Assembly: GCA_937910255.1 (NCBI GenBank) | Contig: CALEOQ010000367.1 | Span: 1 to 8,204, forward strand | Source: an uncultured Caulobacteraceae bacterium | GTDB lineage: Bacteria; Pseudomonadota; Alphaproteobacteria; Caulobacterales; Caulobacteraceae | Direction of reading: 5' to 3' | Length of the DNA stretch: 8,204 nucleotides | In this document: positions 5,878-8,204 of the stretch, in pieces | Layout of the letters: the number at the start of each line of letters is the position of its first letter | How positions within the stretch are numbered: the stretch's first letter is position 1 | Program-made: the position numbers and the translations under genes | The notes under the pieces: model-generated | Told to the model about the DNA's origin: nothing | Seen by the model: the letters and a program-made list of their open reading frames with translations, nothing else | The model's database searches: none

Positions 5878-6375
5878 GTGAAACAGGCCCACCACGACGA
5901 ACCCACCATGAGCGCGAAGGAGGGGCGACATCACTATGTGATGCTCGCCGTCAATCTGGCTCTGAGCCTGGCCATCATGTATTTCGCCATGTTCACGATG
6001 ATATTCAGCTGGGGCGAATTCATCCAGAATATCAACTTCTTCTACATGGCGCTCGTGATGTGGGCCCCGATGGCCGTCGTCATGTTGCTGACGATGAAGT
6101 CCATGTACATGAACGCGAAGCTGAACGTGCTTTTGCACGTCGCCTTCGTCGCCATCTTCCTGCTCTCGCTAATCGGCATTCGGGCGCAGGGCCTCGTCGG
6201 TGATCGCCAGTTCGTGCAGTCGATGATTCCGCACCACTCCGGCGCGCTGCTGATGTGCCAGGAGGCCTCGCTCAAGGATTCGGAACTGCGCGACCTCTGC
6301 TACGGGCCAGACGGCATCATCGCGTCGCAGACTCGGGAGATAAAGCAGATGAAGGCGATCCTCGAACGTCTTTAA
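5878..6375 (+). CDS. Membrane-anchored DUF305 protein, copper cluster
   Basis: 165 residues from a GTG start. A His-rich N-terminus (MKQAHHDEPTMSAKEGRHH) precedes three hydrophobic spans (about 21-43, 53-73 and 82-101), which are rich in Met (for example MYFAMFTMI and MKSMYM). The C-terminal part is a shortened DUF305 domain with the family hallmark MIPHHSGALLMC (116-127), a second Cys at 141, and the closing helix TREIKQMKAILERL. The domain is probably periplasmic. DUF305 proteins are linked to copper and silver tolerance, but the biochemical role of this three-span version is not established as far as I know. It follows copB by 34 bases and is probably in the same transcript; the next gene has its own operator. 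Confidence 0.88.
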   Translation: MKQAHHDEPTMSAKEGRHHYVMLAVNLALSLAIMYFAMFTMIFSWGEFIQNINFFYMALVMWAPMAVVMLLTMKSMYMNAKLNVLLHVAFVAIFLLSLIGIRAQGLVGDRQFVQSMIPHHSGALLMCQEASLKDSELRDLCYGPDGIIASQTREIKQMKAILERL

Positions 6376-6388
6376 GTACGCTCGGGTC

Positions 6389-6419
6389 TTGACCTTCCCA
6401 TCGTGGGAAACCCCATCTG
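6389..6419 (+). promoter_or_regulatory. CueR/HmrR-type copper-responsive operator-promoter of the HMA gene
   Basis: TTGACC (6389-6394) is followed by TTCCCA-TCG-TGGGAA (6395-6409). The centre of symmetry is the same distance from the -35 box as in the site before copA. The -10 at a 19-base spacer would be CATCTG (6414-6419), which is weak. A transcript start near 6426 gives a leader of about 25 bases to the ATG at 6451. No ECF-type element is seen here, so this unit appears to respond to the MerR-family regulator alone. Confidence 0.8.
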
Positions 6420-6450
6420 TAAAGGCGAGGCTTTAACCGAGGAGATTCCC

Positions 6451-6696
6451 ATGCTTCGCTACCAAGTTGACGACATGAGCTGCGGCCATTGCGTGGCGGC
6501 CATAACCGCGGCCGTGAAGGGCGTCGATCCGACCGCCCAAGTCGCTATCGACCTTTCCCGGAAGGCGGTCGAGGTTATTACGTCCGCCGCGGACTCCGAC
6601 GTGAGCGACGCCATCCGCGAGGCGGGCTACACGCCTGCGGAGGCTACGGAAGCCGTGCCGGCCGCCAAGGCCTCGTGCTGCGGCGGGCGGCGCTGA
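6451..6696 (+). CDS. Heavy-metal-associated (HMA) domain protein, CopZ-like copper chaperone
   Basis: 81 residues from the ATG at 6451 with a GAGGAG ribosome-binding site at 6439-6444. A GTG at 6403 in the same frame falls inside the operator and is not used. It has the single ferredoxin-like HMA fold: metal-binding DDMSCGHC (7-14, Cys11 and Cys14), VAIDLSRKAVEV as the middle strand, and DAIREAGYTP (53-62) with the Tyr common in copper chaperones. There is no signal peptide, so it is cytoplasmic and likely carries Cu(I) to an exporter or to the copper-responsive regulator. The C-terminal tail adds a Cys-Cys pair (ASCCGGRR, Cys76-77), outside the core fold. It could equally bind other soft metals; the operator favours copper. 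Confidence 0.92.
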   Translation: MLRYQVDDMSCGHCVAAITAAVKGVDPTAQVAIDLSRKAVEVITSAADSDVSDAIREAGYTPAEATEAVPAAKASCCGGRR

Positions 6697-6716
6697 CCCG
6701 TGGAGGCTGATCCTCG

Positions 6717-7169
6717 ATGATTTCTCGCCGTCATCTGCTCGCCGCCGCCGCCGCTGCTGCACTGGCGGCGCCAAGCGCCCGGGCGGCGGCGCCGCCGCCC
6801 TTGACTGTCTACAAGACGGCATCGTGCGGCTGCTGCGGCGGCTGGATCACCGCCATGACGCGCGCCGGATACCGGCCGAAGGTGGTGGTGGTTGACGACG
6901 TCACGCCACTGAACACGCGCTACGGCGTACCCTTCGAGCTCTCATCGTGCCACGTGGCGACGATTGGTGGCTACGTCACCGTTGGCCACGTCCCGCCCGC
7001 CGACGTGGGCCGCCTCCTGAAGGAACGGCCAAAGGCGCTGGGGATCACCGTGCCAGGCATGCCCTTGGGCTCGCCCGGCATGGAGACGCCGGACGGACGG
7101 ACGGAGCCCTACCAAACGCTTCTGCTGCTGCCGGGCGGCCAGACGCGGGTGTTTGCGCGCCACGGTTAG
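6717..7169 (+). CDS. DUF411 family exported metal-binding protein
   Basis: 150 residues. The N-terminus, ISRRHLLAAAAAAALAAPSARA, looks like a Tat leader (twin Arg at 4-5), with cleavage near residue 23. The mature part has the DUF411 signature: VYKTASCGCCGGW (31-43, Cys37/39/40), ELSSCHVATIGGYVTVGHVP (74-93, Cys78, His79, His91), LLKERP and GITVPGMPLGSPGME (109-123). DUF411 proteins commonly sit in copper resistance clusters and are taken to bind copper in the periplasm; no enzyme activity is known to me. It follows the HMA gene by 20 bases, with GGAGG at 6702-6706, and is probably co-transcribed with it. Together they would give a cytoplasmic and a periplasmic metal-binding partner under one operator. 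Confidence 0.93.
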   Translation: MISRRHLLAAAAAAALAAPSARAAAPPPLTVYKTASCGCCGGWITAMTRAGYRPKVVVVDDVTPLNTRYGVPFELSSCHVATIGGYVTVGHVPPADVGRLLKERPKALGITVPGMPLGSPGMETPDGRTEPYQTLLLLPGGQTRVFARHG

Positions 7170-7260
7170 GTCCCGTTGCATGTCGTGGGAGGCTCCTAGG
7201 GGGGTGGACGTCCTGGTTTCACCCTGCTCACGGCGGGCGGCGGCGTCCGGGCGACTTGTC

Positions 7261-8204
7261 TTACATGACTTCGCCCGCCACCCATCCCACGAGGAAAGCG
7301 GCTAGCAGCAACACCGTGGAGAAGGCTATGCGAACGACCCGAGGATCGAAGCCCGCCACGCGGGATTTGGCGATCTGTCCGAACCGGCCGCGCGCGCCTC
7401 GGTCCTCTGATATCGGACCGAACAGGATGTCAGGTCCAGTGGGGCTCGTTTCCTTCGCAATCTGCGGATCGTAGGCGGTTGTGGCGAGATAGTGATCCAG
7501 CCAGCCCGGCGCGATCATCCCGCCCAGGATCGCCTGGATGGTGGTCCATCCGAGCCACATCTCGCGAGGGCCAGACGTCGCCGCACGGACGATCTTCTCC
7601 GCTACGGCCTCGGGTTGATAGACTTGGCCGACGGGGCGGTGACGGTGGGGCAGGTGCGTTCGCGACCAGTCGAATTGCGGAGTATTCACCGCAGGAAGCT
7701 GGACCATGGTCAGGGCGACCCGGCTGCCTTGGCGCCTGAGTTCGCAACGCAAGGAATCTGTGAAACCCCGTAAGGCGAACTTGGCCCCACAATAGGGGGC
7801 TTGAAGAGGGATTGCTCGATAGGACAGGGCCGAGCCCACCTGAATGATGACGCCTCGGTCGTTTCGCCGCATATGCTTCAGGGCCGCGATCGAGCCGTGT
7901 ACAGCGCCGAGGTAGGTAACCTGTGTCACGCGGAGGAACTCCTCCGGCGGAATCTCATCGGCCGGCCCGAAAACCGTGGCCATCGCGTTGTTCACCCAGA
8001 CGTCGATCCGGCCCCAACGCTCGACGATCTGATCGGCGGCATGCGCCACTGCGGCGGCATCGGCTACGTCGACAGTGATCACCAGGGCCTCGCCGCCGGC
8101 GGTCTCGACATCTTGTCGCGCGCCCTCAAGGCCCGGCTCACTTCGGGCCAGCAGCGCAACGGCCCATCCGCGAAGCGCAAAGGCGACCGCGGTCGCGCGC
8201 CCGA
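7261..8204 (-). CDS. Short-chain dehydrogenase/reductase (SDR), N-terminus outside window
   Basis: The frame is open from the right edge to the TAA at 7261-7263, giving 313 visible residues. It enters at GRATAVAFALRGWAVALLAR, the end of the nucleotide-binding glycine motif, so only about 15-20 residues are missing. SDR features visible, by fragment numbering, are the NNA motif in VNNAM (71-75) and the catalytic set Ser124, Tyr137 and Lys141 within VGSALSYRAIPLQAPYCGAK. A long C-terminal extension ends in a hydrophobic segment (LLLAAFLVGWVAG), probably a membrane anchor. The GTG/Met at 8082 is internal and is not the start. The gene is convergent with the copper genes and shows no metal motif, so it is probably unrelated. 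Substrate is unknown. Confidence 0.92.
   Translation of the reverse strand, partial: GRATAVAFALRGWAVALLARSEPGLEGARQDVETAGGEALVITVDVADAAAVAHAADQIVERWGRIDVWVNNAMATVFGPADEIPPEEFLRVTQVTYLGAVHGSIAALKHMRRNDRGVIIQVGSALSYRAIPLQAPYCGAKFALRGFTDSLRCELRRQGSRVALTMVQLPAVNTPQFDWSRTHLPHRHRPVGQVYQPEAVAEKIVRAATSGPREMWLGWTTIQAILGGMIAPGWLDHYLATTAYDPQIAKETSPTGPDILFGPISEDRGARGRFGQIAKSRVAGFDPRVVRIAFSTVLLLAAFLVGWVAGEVM

Noticed and set aside
6403..6450. GTG start for the HMA protein at 6403
   Set aside because: It falls within the copper operator, before the expected transcript start. The ATG at 6451 has a good ribosome-binding site and begins the HMA fold correctly.
7198..7226. Possible terminator GGGTG/CACCC between the DUF411 and SDR genes, and an AGGGG word
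   Set aside because: Only a five-base stem with a 13-base loop and no T-tract. The AGGGG word has no GCGTA at the 15-base spacing.
1..8204. CRISPR arrays, tRNA or rRNA genes, insertion sequences, attachment sites
   Set aside because: Looked for by eye; no regularly spaced direct repeats, no tRNA-like cloverleaf, no transposase or integrase frame, and no paired terminal repeats were seen.

Overview
This is a high-GC window that reads as an alphaproteobacterial copper-defence locus. Codon use, the Tat and Sec leaders, the DUF305/DUF411 gene content and the HmrR/CueR-style operators would fit Caulobacterales or Sphingomonadales, but that placement is inference.

Layout. 1-122 is the 3' end of a DUF305 gene on the plus strand. 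190-1362 is a minus-strand membrane acyltransferase (acyltransferase-3 family). Divergent from it, at 1483-2782, are three overlapping plus-strand genes: a small single-span anti-sigma-like protein (97 aa), a CnrX-like periplasmic metal sensor (146 aa) and an ECF sigma factor (190 aa). Their sizes and order match the CnrY-CnrX-CnrH nickel/cobalt signalling module of Cupriavidus. The sensor keeps all five positions of the CnrX metal site at the same spacing. Next come copA (multicopper oxidase, 2905-4764), copB (outer-membrane protein, 4761-5843) and a three-helix membrane DUF305 protein (5878-6375). A second transcription unit follows, with an HMA-domain copper chaperone (6451-6696) and a Tat-exported DUF411 protein (6717-7169). 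A convergent, unrelated short-chain dehydrogenase runs off the right end on the minus strand (7261-8204). No gene-free stretch exceeds about 125 bases.

Regulation is the most interesting part. A bipartite element, AGGGG-N15-GCGTA, occurs with identical spacing upstream of the anti-sigma/sensor/sigma operon (1427-1451) and upstream of copA (2796-2820). A one-mismatch copy, AGGGC-N15-GCGTA, faces the acyltransferase on the minus strand (1420-1396). The two divergent -35-like halves together make a palindrome, CCCTCA-GG-TGAGGG. I propose these are promoters of the ECF sigma factor encoded here. If so, it autoregulates its own operon and drives both copAB and the acyltransferase. Separately, two CueR/HmrR-type operators (TTGACCTTCCCA-N3-TGGGAA) precede copA and the HMA gene. 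copA would then have two tandem promoters, one answering a periplasmic metal signal through the sensor and one answering cytoplasmic Cu(I) through a MerR-family regulator not encoded in the window.

How the parts would work together: CopA oxidises or sequesters periplasmic copper, CopB acts at the outer membrane, the DUF305 and DUF411 proteins and the HMA chaperone bind and pass on copper, and the acyltransferase may alter an envelope glycan under metal stress. The last point is speculative.
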